Source: Acidobacteriota bacterium
GTDB lineage: Bacteria > Acidobacteriota > Terriglobia > 2-12-FULL-54-10
Assembly: GCA_016191085.1 (NCBI GenBank)
Contig: JACPPJ010000054.1
Coordinates: 35,411-99,410 of the forward strand
DNA: 64,000 nucleotides
Reading direction: 5' to 3'
Under the pieces are notes generated by a model that saw only the letters and a list, made by a program, of their open reading frames with translations, did no database searches and had not been told where the DNA came from. Shown one piece after another: positions 1 through 9,068 of the stretch; position 1 is the stretch's first letter, and every line of letters begins with the position of its first letter. Both the position numbers and the translations under genes were made by a program.

Positions 1-433
1 CGTATTGAACCGAGCTGATCCGGTCAGTGGATATCTGGCGGGTATCGAAGCGCGCAGGAGTGCGCTCGGCGCCGCACACCTGTAACCAAACGTGATTCTC
101 GAGTCCAAGCAGTTCGCGCAGCTTCACGTCGCGCTCATTCGCCGAAGGGTACGCAATCAGCATGGTAGCGGACAACTCGCCGTCGCTTGGAATCAGTTCG
201 TTGTACGTGTCGAGCTCGTGCTGGACATCTTCTGTCTTCGCGATGCGCTCGATGCGGAGCATCTCCTGTATCTGATATCGAACGGTGTCACGGTTCTCAA
301 AAAGGAAGATGATGTGCTCTCCCGCTTCGATGCGGCGGCGATCCTTGAGCGCCATGATCGCGGGCCGCCACTGCTCGCGTTCCAATTCGTAGTCGGCGAT
401 GTTCTTAATCTCCGCCAGTTTCAGAGGTTTCAT
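1..433 (-). CDS. DUF3501 family protein, cut by the window edge
   Basis: Reading the minus strand from an ATG at 433 gives 144 codons without a stop to the window edge, beginning MKPLKLAEIKNIADYELERE. This matches my memory of the DUF3501 family, of unknown biochemical function, commonly found beside rubrerythrin and a two-cluster Fe-S protein, as here. The C-terminus lies outside the window. The start overlaps the end of the Fe-S gene by 29 bases, which suggests translational coupling in the same operon. The visible part is rich in charged residues, with no signal peptide or membrane segment, so it should be cytoplasmic. A role in peroxide defence is inferred only from its neighbours. Confidence 0.8.
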   Translation of the reverse strand, partial: MKPLKLAEIKNIADYELEREQWRPAIMALKDRRRIEAGEHIIFLFENRDTVRYQIQEMLRIERIAKTEDVQHELDTYNELIPSDGELSATMLIAYPSANERDVKLRELLGLENHVWLQVCGAERTPARFDTRQISTDRISSVQY

Positions 434-1748
434 TGTGTTGCTCCAAGCGTTGTGGGAAACCGTCACTGCAGTAGGCGCGCGCCAGCACTTCAATGGGATG
501 AATCGGCCGGGCGCCGAGCGCCTGATTGAAATGAATCGCCGCAAGGGGGCAGTCGCTGGCCGTGATTTCCGGCTCGCCGGCGGCCATCTCGTCAAAAGCT
601 TTCTTGCCCGTTAGCATCGAAAGTGGGAAGAACTCTTTTTTCATTGCCCAGGTGCCGTCGTGGGCGCTGCACTGCTCTATGACACGCACAGTAGTCTTGG
701 GGATCAACCGCATCAGGTCGCGGGAACGATAGCCGATGTTTTGCGCCCGCAGATGGCACGGCAGATGATAATTTACCCGGCCCGGCGACGACAAGAATTC
801 ACGGTTGAACAATCCCTGCTGCTTGCGCTGGAAAAGGTATTCGCAGAGGTCCATGGTGGCAGCGCTGACCTTCCTTGCAGCCTCGGTCCCGACGATCTCG
901 CCATATTCCTTCCGCAGCATGTAAGAGCAGGTGGGATTGATCGCCACAACCTTCTTGCCGGAATCCACCGCTGGCAGCAGCGACTCGACGTTAGCAGACG
1001 CCAGCTTCTTTGCGAGTTCAAAATCTCCCGATTCGAGCGCGGGCATTCCGCAGCAGTTCTGCTTAGGGCATTGCAGCGCGATGCCGTTCTTGGAATACAC
1101 CTCAACAGCGGCTTTGGCAACCCGGGGGCTGTTGTAGTTCGCGAAACACGTGAAGAACAGAACAGCCTGCGAGGGGTCTCCCGCGGCCGGGGGCTGCTTG
1201 CGGAACCAATCTTCAAACGATTCGCTGTGGAATTCGGGAAGCAGTTTGTCGCGATGAATGCCGAGCGTCTTTTCCAAGCCCAAGCGCAGCAGCGGCTGGC
1301 GATTGGCCCAATTCGTCAAACTTGCGGTGAGACCACCCACGCGTCCGGCGAGTTCCGGGCGTGCCAGAATCCGCGCCCGCAGAGGAATACCACGCTGCTT
1401 GGCGCGGACCAGATTAGCGCGGATGAGCAAACGGGGAAAATCGAGTTGGAACTCGTGTCCGTCATCCGGCGTGTAGGGACATTTGACGTAGCAAATCCTG
1501 CATTGGAAGCAGGTATCCAGGATGCGGTCAGTCTCGGCTGTGGTTATGTTGCGCACTTCGCCCGAGTGCTGGTCAGCGGCGCGGAACAGTTCAGGGAACG
1601 AAGGACACAGACCAAAGCAGAGCCGGCAGCCCTGGCAGATGTCGAAGGCGCGGTCGAGTTCATGCTGCAGAGCCGCCGGATCCCAGTACTTGGGGTCGTT
1701 CGGGTTATAAGTGAGGCCGTCGCTGGGTAAATTCTTGATGCGATCCAT
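405..1748 (-). CDS. GlpC/HdrD-like Fe-S oxidoreductase with CCG domain
   Basis: A 447-residue cytoplasmic protein. The N-terminus has two ferredoxin-type [4Fe-4S] motifs: C38, C41, C44, C48 (followed by P) and C80, C83, C86, C90 (followed by P). The C-terminal half carries the cysteine-rich CCG domain: C227, then C232-C233-G234, then C274, C331 and C360. The second CCG repeat is altered, with CSAHDGTW at 360-367 where a CCG would be usual. The family includes the electron-transfer subunits of anaerobic glycerol-3-phosphate dehydrogenase and heterodisulfide reductase. Its place between rubrerythrin and DUF3501 suggests it passes electrons to rubrerythrin rather than working on glycerol phosphate; that is inference. 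It is 49 bases downstream of the rubrerythrin gene and overlaps DUF3501. Confidence 0.85.
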   Translation of the reverse strand: MDRIKNLPSDGLTYNPNDPKYWDPAALQHELDRAFDICQGCRLCFGLCPSFPELFRAADQHSGEVRNITTAETDRILDTCFQCRICYVKCPYTPDDGHEFQLDFPRLLIRANLVRAKQRGIPLRARILARPELAGRVGGLTASLTNWANRQPLLRLGLEKTLGIHRDKLLPEFHSESFEDWFRKQPPAAGDPSQAVLFFTCFANYNSPRVAKAAVEVYSKNGIALQCPKQNCCGMPALESGDFELAKKLASANVESLLPAVDSGKKVVAINPTCSYMLRKEYGEIVGTEAARKVSAATMDLCEYLFQRKQQGLFNREFLSSPGRVNYHLPCHLRAQNIGYRSRDLMRLIPKTTVRVIEQCSAHDGTWAMKKEFFPLSMLTGKKAFDEMAAGEPEITASDCPLAAIHFNQALGARPIHPIEVLARAYCSDGFPQRLEQHNETSETGGD

Positions 1749-1797
1749 TTACAACCTTGCAATCCCCGCCGAAAGAACGCCGCGTGGCCGTCCGGTG

Positions 1798-2217
1798 TTA
1801 CGAAATGCTGGAGAGGCCCTGAGAGAATTTGCCGGCGTGAGATTTCTCGGCCTTCGCCAGGGTCTCGAACCAGTCCGCGATTTCCGCAAAGCCTTCCTCT
1901 CTCGCTACTTTGGCCATGCCGGGATACATATCCGTATACTCGTGCGTCTCACCCGCGACCGCGGACTTCAGATTCTCCGGCGTGTCTCCAATTGGCAGCC
2001 CGGTGGCCGGGTCGCCTACCGCTCGCAGATAATCGAGATGGCCGTGGGCGTGCCCGGTCTCGCCTTCAGCCGTATCGCGGAACAGGCCTGCTATCTCAGG
2101 ATATCCCTCGATGTCGGCGCGCTTGGCGAAGTACAGATAACGGCGGTTCGCCTGCGATTCTCCAGCGAAGGCGTCTTTCAAATTCTGATGGGTCTTACTC
2201 CCGTTGAGCTGTGGCAT
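1798..2217 (-). CDS. Rubrerythrin lacking the rubredoxin domain
   Basis: A 139-residue ferritin-like di-iron protein. The diiron ligands sit at the spacing of classical rubrerythrin: E20, E53, H56, E90, E93, E124 and H127. The protein stops after the four-helix bundle, so the C-terminal rubredoxin FeS4 domain of longer family members is absent and electrons must come from another protein, plausibly the adjacent Fe-S protein. Rubrerythrins reduce hydrogen peroxide in the cytoplasm. A strong ribosome binding site (AGGAGGAG) lies 4 bases before the ATG. It is the second gene of the operon behind the Fur-like regulator, consistent with peroxide induction. Confidence 0.9.
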   Translation of the reverse strand: MPQLNGSKTHQNLKDAFAGESQANRRYLYFAKRADIEGYPEIAGLFRDTAEGETGHAHGHLDYLRAVGDPATGLPIGDTPENLKSAVAGETHEYTDMYPGMAKVAREEGFAEIADWFETLAKAEKSHAGKFSQGLSSIS

Positions 2218-2247
2218 GTGACTCCTCCTGTCAAACTGATGATGATT

Positions 2248-2706
2248 TCATCTGGCCGGAATTGCCGGCTGATGCAATTTTTGCTTGCCCAATTGAGACG
2301 AATTGCGGGACCTGCCCTGGCAGCGAGGACAGATTCCAAAGAATTCCATGCGGTGTTCCTGGAGCTGATACCGGACCATCCCTTCGACTTTCCGGTCCAA
2401 CACGCTCTGATACGGCAGAACCAAGTCTTCCAGCGATCCGCAGCGGACACAGCAAACGTGATAGTGCCGATTCTTGCGTGTCTCGAATCGCGATGGCTTA
2501 TTCCCGATCTTGCTTTCGATCAGATTGCCTTGCTTCACAAGCAACCGCAGATTGCGGTACACCGTTGCAAGACTGATCGACGGCATTCGCTTCCGCGCTT
2601 CCTCAAATATGGTCTGTGCGGTGGGATGCCCCTCACTTTCCTTCAAGATGTCCAGTACCAGTTGCCGCTGAAGACTCGCTTTCAACGTTACGGACTTCTC
2701 AGCCAT
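2248..2706 (-). CDS. Fur family transcriptional regulator, PerR-like
   Basis: A 152-residue regulator. A winged helix-turn-helix spans about residues 15-70, including the conserved SLATVYRNL segment. The dimerisation domain has a histidine-rich metal site (H81, H83) and two CxxC pairs, C86/C89 and C126/C129, that form the structural zinc site of Fur/PerR proteins. Being first in an operon with rubrerythrin supports a PerR-like peroxide sensor rather than an iron-responsive Fur, but residues alone do not settle this. A perfect palindrome over the -10 box of its own promoter (2723-2747) suggests autorepression. The last 20 or so residues (from GRSRNSSQ) are not part of the conserved fold. Confidence 0.85.
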   Translation of the reverse strand: MAEKSVTLKASLQRQLVLDILKESEGHPTAQTIFEEARKRMPSISLATVYRNLRLLVKQGNLIESKIGNKPSRFETRKNRHYHVCCVRCGSLEDLVLPYQSVLDRKVEGMVRYQLQEHRMEFFGICPRCQGRSRNSSQLGKQKLHQPAIPAR

Positions 2707-2722
2707 CGGTCCGCCTCGCCGA

Positions 2723-2770
2723 AATAATAGTAACGATTCCTATTATTACTAGTGGACCTGCTGTTGTCAA
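2723..2770 (-). promoter_or_regulatory. Promoter with overlapping Fur/PerR-like operator
   Basis: On the minus strand a perfect -35 box TTGACA (2765-2770) is followed after 17 bases by AATAAT (2742-2747), five of six matches to the -10 consensus. The -10 box forms one arm of a perfect 8-bp inverted repeat, AATAATAG and CTATTATT separated by 9 bases (2723-2730 and 2740-2747). AT-rich palindromes of this kind are typical Fur/PerR boxes. A bound repressor would block RNA polymerase directly. The -35 box overlaps the stop codon of the upstream plsC-like gene. Confidence 0.75.
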
Positions 2771-3555
2771 GCCAAATCGCCGTGCATGGAAACCGGCGCG
2801 TTCTCTTCGGGGGATTGCCGCATATTCATGGCCGCGTCTATCGGTGCAGAGACAATCGAATGGACCTTGTCGCGCAGGGTCTCCGCGGCCTCTTTGTCGA
2901 GAGCCATTCCACCCACGTCGATGGTGTCGTGCAGATAGACGACTATTTTCGACGGGTACAACACTCGGCCGCCTTTGCGATGGAATTCGAAAGCGCCGAC
3001 GATGCTCATCGGAACGATCGGATACTGCAACTGGCGTAGCATACGGAAGATTCCATCCTGAAACGGCCTCACGCGTCCGTCAATGGTTCGCCCCCCTTCG
3101 GCGAACACTACCAGGCTTACGCCGTCGTCCAGCGCCGCTTTAGTGCGGCGGAGCAGGTTCTTCAAATCGGCTGCGGTCCGGCGGCTCGATACTGGAACAT
3201 TTCCAAACCGCTTCATCATCCAGCCGTAGACGGGTACGCGGAAGTGATCCTCCAGCTCCCATCCCCGTACGAACTGGGGAACGCTGGAGTAGACCACAAA
3301 CGGGTCGAAGATGTTTACATGATTGCTGATAAAGATACTGGTACGTTTGCGGTCGAATCCCGGCGCGTACCGCACCTCCAGCCGCGCTCCGGCCAGCCGC
3401 AGTATGTTGCGTGCAAAGGTGCGCTGCAACACGTCGGTCTTCCGCGGATCAATGAATATAGCCAGCAACACTAGCAGAGCGCCGCCGATAAAGAAATGCA
3501 CTGAGCTGATGACCCAGAGAACGAGACTCCGTATATGTAAATAGATTTTCTTCAC
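2767..3555 (-). CDS. PlsC-type acylglycerol-phosphate acyltransferase
   Basis: A 262-residue membrane-associated acyltransferase. A hydrophobic segment at about 12-36 should anchor it in the inner membrane. The catalytic HX4D motif is H79 to D84 (NHVNIFD), and the substrate-binding EGGR is at 153-156, a variant of the usual EGTR; the proline-containing block IVPMSIVGA follows at 180-188. The family transfers acyl groups from ACP or CoA to glycerol phosphate backbones. The start is GTG in a GTGA overlap with the stop of the upstream lipid kinase gene, so the two are probably translationally coupled. It is the last gene of the nine-gene lipid operon, and its stop codon sits inside the next operon's promoter. 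Confidence 0.87.
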   Translation of the reverse strand: MKKIYLHIRSLVLWVISSVHFFIGGALLVLLAIFIDPRKTDVLQRTFARNILRLAGARLEVRYAPGFDRKRTSIFISNHVNIFDPFVVYSSVPQFVRGWELEDHFRVPVYGWMMKRFGNVPVSSRRTAADLKNLLRRTKAALDDGVSLVVFAEGGRTIDGRVRPFQDGIFRMLRQLQYPIVPMSIVGAFEFHRKGGRVLYPSKIVVYLHDTIDVGGMALDKEAAETLRDKVHSIVSAPIDAAMNMRQSPEENAPVSMHGDLA

Positions 3556-4454
3556 GCGATCACATCCAGGGCGCCCGGCAGTATATCGAGGCGCTCACAT
3601 TTTAAAGCCAGCACCTCGCCGTCCACCATTACGTCCACAGCGCCTTCAAGCTCAAACTCGACGCAGCGCACAGCACGCCGCGACGCAAGCGGGTGATTCA
3701 CATGCGTGCCGTCGTACAGCGTATGCAAATTCCGCAGCAAGCCAATCCGCCCAATAGTTCCCCAGCGAACTAACTCGATCAGGCCATCGCCGGTCTCGGC
3801 TTTTGGCGCGATCATCATTTTGCCGCCAGTGAACTTGCTATTGTTAAAGGTCAGGAACAAGCATCTGCGCTGGTCCGGCTCGGTGTCGCCGTCGGCGCGC
3901 AGCGGAAAGGCACGGCGGCGCAACCGGGCGAGGCAGATCAGCACCGCGAGCAGATATCCGAACTCGCCGAGAGACTTGCACCTGCGGTTCGTAAGCGAGG
4001 CGACGTCAGCGGTGAAACCCATGCTCAGCAGATTGATGTAATGGATCACGCCTTGCTTGTGCGTCATGCGCAGAACGTCACAAGCACGCCGGTGGCCAGC
4101 CAGGATTGCTTCAATGGAGTAATCCGGCCCGCGGTCGGTAAAGTCCCGCAGAAAGGAGTTGCCCGTTCCCAAAGGCAGAAACCCCAGTGCGGGCCTGCCG
4201 TTCGTCTGGGCTTGAGGAAACAAGCCATTCACAATCTCGTACGAAGTGCCGTCGCCGCCGACCGCCAGAAACTGGCGGCAACCCTGTTGGTAAGCGTGCC
4301 GCGCCAGTTCCGTTCCATGGCCTGCGTGCCGCGTCTCAACCGCATCCACTTTGATGCCGTGCGAACGCAGATTCTCAAGGACGGCACTGGCAAGCTTGCC
4401 ACACTTGCCGCCACCGGCGGCCGGGTTGATTACTGCGAGATAACGATCGTTCAC
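3552..4454 (-). CDS. Diacylglycerol kinase-like lipid kinase
   Basis: A 300-residue protein of the DAGK/YegS/sphingosine kinase family, which phosphorylates lipid hydroxyl groups with ATP. The N-terminal NPAAGGG (10-16) is the nucleotide loop, GGDGT is at 66-70 and the second glycine motif PLGTGN at 94-99. I chose the GTG at 4454 because it forms a GTGA overlap with the upstream ligase stop and places the conserved strand ([10 protein letters not shown]) right at the start. A longer upstream reading frame overlaps the ligase gene and is not conserved in character. In this operon it could phosphorylate an alkyl- or acylglycerol intermediate, giving a substrate for the PlsC-like enzyme encoded next. 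That role is inferred. Confidence 0.85.
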   Translation of the reverse strand: MNDRYLAVINPAAGGGKCGKLASAVLENLRSHGIKVDAVETRHAGHGTELARHAYQQGCRQFLAVGGDGTSYEIVNGLFPQAQTNGRPALGFLPLGTGNSFLRDFTDRGPDYSIEAILAGHRRACDVLRMTHKQGVIHYINLLSMGFTADVASLTNRRCKSLGEFGYLLAVLICLARLRRRAFPLRADGDTEPDQRRCLFLTFNNSKFTGGKMMIAPKAETGDGLIELVRWGTIGRIGLLRNLHTLYDGTHVNHPLASRRAVRCVEFELEGAVDVMVDGEVLALKCERLDILPGALDVIA

Positions 4455-6172
4455 AGCTCCATTACCGCTGTCGCACGTTCCAGTTTTTTCCCAATCTCCT
4501 CGGCCAGGATCACCCGTTTGACCTTCATGGACGCGGTGCGAGGGAAATCGTGATCCCAAATGACATAACTGCTGACGCGCTTGAAATCCGGCAAACGCCT
4601 GTTCCGCGCTGCCAGATCGTTCCGCAAAGCTGCATCGAAGTTCTGTCCAGGATTCAGACGCAAGACAATGACCAGTTGCTCGGCGACGATCGTGCGGGAG
4701 CTTCGCTGCGGCCACAGATAGTTGGCGGCAAATACGCAAAACTCCTTCACCGGCAGCCCCTCGAACGCCGACTCGATGTCTTCGGGATAGATGTTCTTGC
4801 CGCCTTCGGTGACGATCATGTTCTTCTTGCGGCCAAAGAGATGCAGATGCCCGGTCGAATCTATGCGGCCCAGATCGCCGGTCATCAGCCAGCCGTCCAC
4901 GATCGTCTCGGCGGTGAGTTCCGGATCGCCCAGGTAGTGCGACATGACCGTAGGACCGCGCACTGCGACTTCGCCGATGCCCTCGGGGTCGGGATTCCGG
5001 ATCTCAACTTCGGTTCCGGGCAACGGCTTCCCGACTGTATCGGGCCGAAACGGGTGCAAGTCGTTCAGTGTAACGGCGGTGCCGGCCTCGGTGAGTCCGT
5101 AGCCGTTTGCCACAGGGATGCCGAGGTCATAGAAGAACTGCAAGGTGGCGGGTTCAGTGAATGCGCCTCCGACAAAAAAGCCCCTCAGTTCTCCGCCAAA
5201 CGGCGCGTGCACTTTGTTAAGGAGCAATCGGCTCAACCGCACGTTCGGCCGTTTGCGCGTCAGCAGCCGGTTCACAGCGATGAGTAGATCAAGCATGTTT
5301 TTCCGTCGCGGAGGCAATTCCGCGAATCGCGCGCGAAGCCCGGTCTCCAGATTCTTCAACACCAGCGGGACGAGGCTCATGTACGTAATCCGGTATTTGA
5401 CGAATGCCTCGCGAATAAACTCCGGGCGCAGCGTACGAAGGTGTACTACGGTCGCGCCGCAGAGAAACGGCCCTATGAACCCCACCATGAAATCAATGGC
5501 GTGATTGGTGGGAAGGATACTCAAATAGCGCACTCCGGGCCAAAAGGGAAATAGCGCCATCAGAGCTTTACACTGCTCCAGGTAATTTCGATGTGTCAGT
5601 ACGCAGCCCTTGGGGCGCCCGCCGGTTCCGGAGGAGTACACAATGCAGGCGGCGTCCTCCCTCTGCCGCGCTACGAACGCAGGCTCGCCCGCCGCTTTGG
5701 CCTCTTCCCATCGACACGCCCCCGCCAGGTCCGCTTCTGCCGGCGCTTCGGTGACCAGCACGGTCGATACGGTCATATCTTTGAATGCCGGCATCTTGGT
5801 GATGGCACGCCAGAGGTGGTACTCCACAATCAGAAGGCGTGCGCGGCAGTGGGCGAGTAGCTGGAGGTGCTCGGTGGCGGTGAGCTTAAAATCCAGCGGA
5901 ACCAGCACTCCGCCTGAATAGAAAACAGCGTATGCGGAGACCAGCCATTTCGACTGATTGCTCATAATGATGGCGGCGCGATCGCCAGCCGAGAAACTCT
6001 CCTGCTGAATGGCGCACGCGAGCGCCAGCGCGGCGGTGCTGAATTGCTGGTACGTCATCTGGCAATTCTCGCGGTCGCGATCTGCTTCGATCAGGCAGAT
6101 TTCATCGGGCCAGCGTGCCAGCGCATCACGAAGCGCCGCGCCGAGTGATGGATCTTGGTTCAAGTCGAGCAT
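4451..6172 (-). CDS. Acyl-AMP ligase / acyl-CoA or acyl-ACP synthetase
   Basis: A 573-residue ANL superfamily adenylating enzyme. The P-loop core is at 178-190 ([13 protein letters not shown]), the A5 motif GYGLTEAGT near 355, and the adenylate-binding/hinge region TGDLG...GRKKN near 440-470, followed by [11 protein letters not shown]. The C-terminal catalytic lysine lies in a [10 protein letters not shown] block close to the end. Such enzymes activate a fatty acid as acyl-AMP and load it on CoA or on an acyl carrier protein. An ACP gene lies 115 bases upstream in the same operon, so loading onto that ACP is plausible. A second, diverged ligase is encoded in the operon, suggesting two different acyl substrates. 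Confidence 0.87.
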   Translation of the reverse strand: MLDLNQDPSLGAALRDALARWPDEICLIEADRDRENCQMTYQQFSTAALALACAIQQESFSAGDRAAIIMSNQSKWLVSAYAVFYSGGVLVPLDFKLTATEHLQLLAHCRARLLIVEYHLWRAITKMPAFKDMTVSTVLVTEAPAEADLAGACRWEEAKAAGEPAFVARQREDAACIVYSSGTGGRPKGCVLTHRNYLEQCKALMALFPFWPGVRYLSILPTNHAIDFMVGFIGPFLCGATVVHLRTLRPEFIREAFVKYRITYMSLVPLVLKNLETGLRARFAELPPRRKNMLDLLIAVNRLLTRKRPNVRLSRLLLNKVHAPFGGELRGFFVGGAFTEPATLQFFYDLGIPVANGYGLTEAGTAVTLNDLHPFRPDTVGKPLPGTEVEIRNPDPEGIGEVAVRGPTVMSHYLGDPELTAETIVDGWLMTGDLGRIDSTGHLHLFGRKKNMIVTEGGKNIYPEDIESAFEGLPVKEFCVFAANYLWPQRSSRTIVAEQLVIVLRLNPGQNFDAALRNDLAARNRRLPDFKRVSSYVIWDHDFPRTASMKVKRVILAEEIGKKLERATAVMEL

Positions 6173-6178
6173 TGACTA

Positions 6179-6195
6179 GCCACAGAGGCACAGAG
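6179..6195. repeat. CACAGAGG short-unit repeat, copy 1
   Basis: A 17-base stretch built from the unit CACAGAGG, in the only larger gap (115 bases) of the lipid operon. The same 17 bases occur in reverse complement at 29207-29223 inside the FAD/Fe-S oxidase gene. The rest of the gap shows no gene or clear signal. Confidence 0.6.
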
Positions 6196-6287
6196 CACCA
6201 GGGCGTCGGGTGCTAGGTGTTCGGTATCCGGTTGTTATGTCAATACGCCTATACTTCATACCTAACTTCCGACTTCTAGCTTCTGCT

Positions 6288-6530
6288 TCAAAGCCGTGCC
6301 TGGATGCGCTCGGCGAGACCGCGGAAGCTGGTGACACCCTGGAATTCGTAATCCGGCAACTCCACTGTGAAGTGGTTCTCAAGTCGCGTCAGCAGCTCTA
6401 GCGCCTGCAGGCTGTTGATGTTCAGCTTCTGGAAGAAGTCATCATCGGCGGCTAGTTGCTCACGGGGCACGTTGAACGAGTTCGCGGCGAGTTTGAGGAT
6501 TTCATCTATGGTTTGGTCTAATGTAGGCAT
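6288..6530 (-). CDS. Acyl carrier protein
   Basis: An 80-residue acidic helical protein with the size and pattern of a type II acyl carrier protein. The phosphopantetheine attachment serine is S40 in NINSLQALEL, a variant of the usual DSL motif in which Asp is replaced by Asn. It would be converted to holo-ACP by a phosphopantetheinyl transferase not seen in this window. Being between two acyl-AMP ligases and downstream of two acyl reductases, it is probably a dedicated carrier for this lipid pathway rather than the housekeeping fatty-acid ACP. It lies 18 bases downstream of the enoyl-CoA hydratase gene. Confidence 0.9.
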   Translation of the reverse strand: MPTLDQTIDEILKLAANSFNVPREQLAADDDFFQKLNINSLQALELLTRLENHFTVELPDYEFQGVTSFRGLAERIQARL

Positions 6531-6548
6531 GTTCTCGGGCGACGAACA

Positions 6549-7352
6549 TTATGGAAGATACGGTAGCGCCTCAGTGCTCTCCACGAATTTGCGCAGGCCT
6601 GCCTCTACCGCCGGTTGAGTAAACAACTCGCAAAATATCTCGATCTCCTGCCGCAGTTCCTGCTCTGGAATTGGTTTCAGAAATTTCTTTGCCGCCGCCC
6701 TGGTGTTCGGATCAAATTTCTTGATCTGCTCAGCAGTGCTCCGCGCTAGGCGTAGAGCTTCGCCTTCGGCAGCGACTTGGCTGACGAGCCCAACAGCTTG
6801 AGCTTTAGTAGCATTCAGACTGCGGCCAGTGAAGAGCAGGTCTCTGACGACAGCGTTGCCTAGATCACGTTTGAGCCTGGGGATACCCCCGAATCCTGGA
6901 ATCAACCCCAAACGCAGTTCAGGGAAACAGAACCGAGCCATTCGATCGGCCACGATTAAATCACAGACCAGCGCCAGTTCGAGTCCGCCTCCGAAACACA
7001 CACCATCGACGGCAGCAATGGTGACGAGGGGCGAAGCGTCGATGGTGTTGAACACTGCATGAATGCGTGTGATGAAGTCCCGGACTCCCGCAATCTTCTC
7101 CTGGCGTGGCAAGCCCTGCGTAAGCCGATACGTCTCGCGCAAGTCAGCGCCGGCGCAGAATCCGGAAGCCAGCGTGCTGTAGATGACTGCGACACTTGCA
7201 TCGGACTGCGCTTCCTTCAGTGCCTCCGCAAAAACTTCGAGTTCCTGGAGCGTTTCCAAGCCAATCTCGTTACACGGCTCGCGGTGCAGCGCCAGCTCCA
7301 GCACGCCGCTTTCAATTTTCCAGGAAAGGGTTTTGCCTTGGAAGTTTCTCAT
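6549..7352 (-). CDS. Enoyl-CoA hydratase/isomerase family protein
   Basis: A 267-residue crotonase-fold protein. Both oxyanion-hole segments are present: GFCAGADL at 64-71 and CFGGGLELAL at 119-128. The two acidic residues used by enoyl-CoA hydratases are at E125 (GGGLELA) and E145 (PELRLGL), so hydratase chemistry on a 2-enoyl thioester is feasible, though the family also contains isomerases and hydrolases. It is cytoplasmic with no signal sequence. Spacing to the ligase upstream is 7 bases and to the ACP downstream 18 bases. It might modify an unsaturated acyl intermediate bound to CoA or to the neighbouring ACP; the substrate is unknown. Confidence 0.87.
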   Translation of the reverse strand: MRNFQGKTLSWKIESGVLELALHREPCNEIGLETLQELEVFAEALKEAQSDASVAVIYSTLASGFCAGADLRETYRLTQGLPRQEKIAGVRDFITRIHAVFNTIDASPLVTIAAVDGVCFGGGLELALVCDLIVADRMARFCFPELRLGLIPGFGGIPRLKRDLGNAVVRDLLFTGRSLNATKAQAVGLVSQVAAEGEALRLARSTAEQIKKFDPNTRAAAKKFLKPIPEQELRQEIEIFCELFTQPAVEAGLRKFVESTEALPYLP

Positions 7353-7359
7353 GGTCTAC

Positions 7360-9051
7360 TTAGGCTGGCTTTACCGCACTCGCTCTCCCGCCAACGCCCG
7401 GATCGCGGCTCTCAGCGGATTGGTACATCTGCTCGATTTCGCTCGCCAGCCATTCTGTAATCACATCGCGCTTCAGCTTGCCATTGGCCGTAAGCATTCC
7501 ATCGCCTACTGTGAAGGGCTCTTTGTGAAGGTGGAAGGCGCGAATGCGGCGGTAGTGCGGCAACTGCGAATTGATCTCTTCGATTACGGCGTGCACATCA
7601 CAATTAATGTCACCAGTCAGCACCACGCTAAGGAATGGGCGCGCGTTTCCGACGACGAATGCGTGCTGCGCACCAGGGATTTTTCTCGCCAGCAGCTCCT
7701 CGATCGGTTCAGGTGCGACGTTGTGCCCGGAGGCAAGCACGATCAGGTTCTTGATGCGTCCCGTAATGCGCCACTTCCCCGTCCTATTTACCTCGCCCTG
7801 ATCACCGGTATGAAACCAGCTGTCGCGCAACGCGTCCTGTGTTGCTTGCGGGCGATTCCAATACCCGGCAAATATGTTTGGACCGCGCACCAGTATTTCA
7901 TCGTTTGCCCCGAGCTTCATCTCAATCCCGTCAATCGCCGGCCCGACCCGACCCGGCTCGGCGTCATGGGGATCGTCCATGGTGCAGATGGCTGTCGTCT
8001 CAGTAAGCCCATACACCTGAAGAACGGGAATGCCCAACATGAAGAAGAAAAGCTGCGTCTCAACTGAGAGCGGCGCCGAGCCGCAGATGAGCGCCTTGAG
8101 GTTTGGTGCAATCTTTCTGCGAATGGCCGCAAAGAACAGAGCCGAGGCGAGCCCCAACCAAATGGAATCAGTCAGGCCGCTATGTCCGTCACGCTGCCGC
8201 AGCCATGCCTCTCGTCCGCGTTGAAAGATTGTCTGGCGGATGCCGCCCCATTTGTTGAACTGATTTTCAACAGAGGCGCGCACCCGTTCAAGCAGCGCAG
8301 GAACATTCATGAAGTAGTCGGGCGCGGCAAGCTTCATTTCATCCCCAAGCTTCGTCAGATCCGTGGAGATGGTGACGATACTGTCACGCGACAGGAACGT
8401 CAACAGCCCTATAGTCGAAGCTGCAAAACAAAATGGCAGATAATGAAATACCCGCTCCGTTGCTCCATGTTCCGTCAAAAGGTCAAGTCGTGCCGCGGTT
8501 GCTCCCAAGATGAAATTGAAATTGCCCGCGGTGAGCATCACGCCTTTGGGTTCGCCCGAAGTTCCGGACGTATAGATGATTGCTATTGTCTGCTCATCGC
8601 TCAGCGGAAGGGGCGGCGGGAATTCAGTCTCGCCGTTCGCTATGTCGCGGAAAATCTCATCAAACAAGAAGCTCGCTGAAGCCTCGGGCCAGCTACTGTT
8701 GAGAGTCTCCCGCAGCGTCTGGTCACCGCAACAGATCAATGATGCGGAAGAGTCCTTCAACATGCGAACGAGTTCCTGCATCGCCTGACGCGAATAGAGC
8801 GGCACTACGATCCCGCCCTCCGCCATGATTGCCAGTTCCATTGCGGCCCATCGGATGCTGTTGGCAGCGAGAATCGCGCAGCGCTCGCCTTTCTGAACTC
8901 CGCGCTCGCGCAAGAACCCGCGCGCAGCCGTGACGAGTGCCAGAAACTCGCCGCCGGTAACGGCCGTCAATTGTCCGTCTCTCGCCTCCCGGAGAACGGG
9001 CGATCGAGAGGCGGCGCGCAAGCGGGTAAAAATTGTCTCTAAGAAATTCAT
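7360..9051 (-). CDS. Second acyl-AMP ligase / long-chain acyl-CoA synthetase
   Basis: A 563-residue ANL enzyme, distinct from the other ligase of the operon. The P-loop core is IIYTSGTSGEPKG at 158-170, the A5 motif VYGLTETTA near 345, the A7-A8 region HTGDQGEV and TGRIKNLIV near 420-440, and the C-terminal lysine block ANGKLKRD near 530. Its layout resembles FadD15-like long-chain acyl-CoA synthetases. It would activate a fatty acid for the reductases encoded just upstream or for transfer to the ACP. Gene spacing is 7 bases downstream and 17 bases upstream, so it is inside the operon. Confidence 0.87.
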   Translation of the reverse strand: MNFLETIFTRLRAASRSPVLREARDGQLTAVTGGEFLALVTAARGFLRERGVQKGERCAILAANSIRWAAMELAIMAEGGIVVPLYSRQAMQELVRMLKDSSASLICCGDQTLRETLNSSWPEASASFLFDEIFRDIANGETEFPPPLPLSDEQTIAIIYTSGTSGEPKGVMLTAGNFNFILGATAARLDLLTEHGATERVFHYLPFCFAASTIGLLTFLSRDSIVTISTDLTKLGDEMKLAAPDYFMNVPALLERVRASVENQFNKWGGIRQTIFQRGREAWLRQRDGHSGLTDSIWLGLASALFFAAIRRKIAPNLKALICGSAPLSVETQLFFFMLGIPVLQVYGLTETTAICTMDDPHDAEPGRVGPAIDGIEMKLGANDEILVRGPNIFAGYWNRPQATQDALRDSWFHTGDQGEVNRTGKWRITGRIKNLIVLASGHNVAPEPIEELLARKIPGAQHAFVVGNARPFLSVVLTGDINCDVHAVIEEINSQLPHYRRIRAFHLHKEPFTVGDGMLTANGKLKRDVITEWLASEIEQMYQSAESRDPGVGGRASAVKPA

Positions 9052-9068
9052 ATCGTCAGGGGCGCCGT

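Noticed and set aside
660..1730. Long plus-strand open frame (356 codons) across the Fe-S oxidoreductase
   Set aside because: Antisense to a protein with intact cysteine motifs; the translation has no domain, no ribosome site, and an arginine/alanine-rich composition typical of a shadow frame.
1711..2727. Plus-strand frame of 338 codons over the rubrerythrin and Fur-like genes
   Set aside because: Antisense of two well-supported genes with recognised ligands; no recognisable domain in the frame.
7183..8067. Plus-strand frame of 294 codons over the acyl-AMP ligase
   Set aside because: Antisense to the ligase with its complete P-loop and lysine motifs; no start signal.
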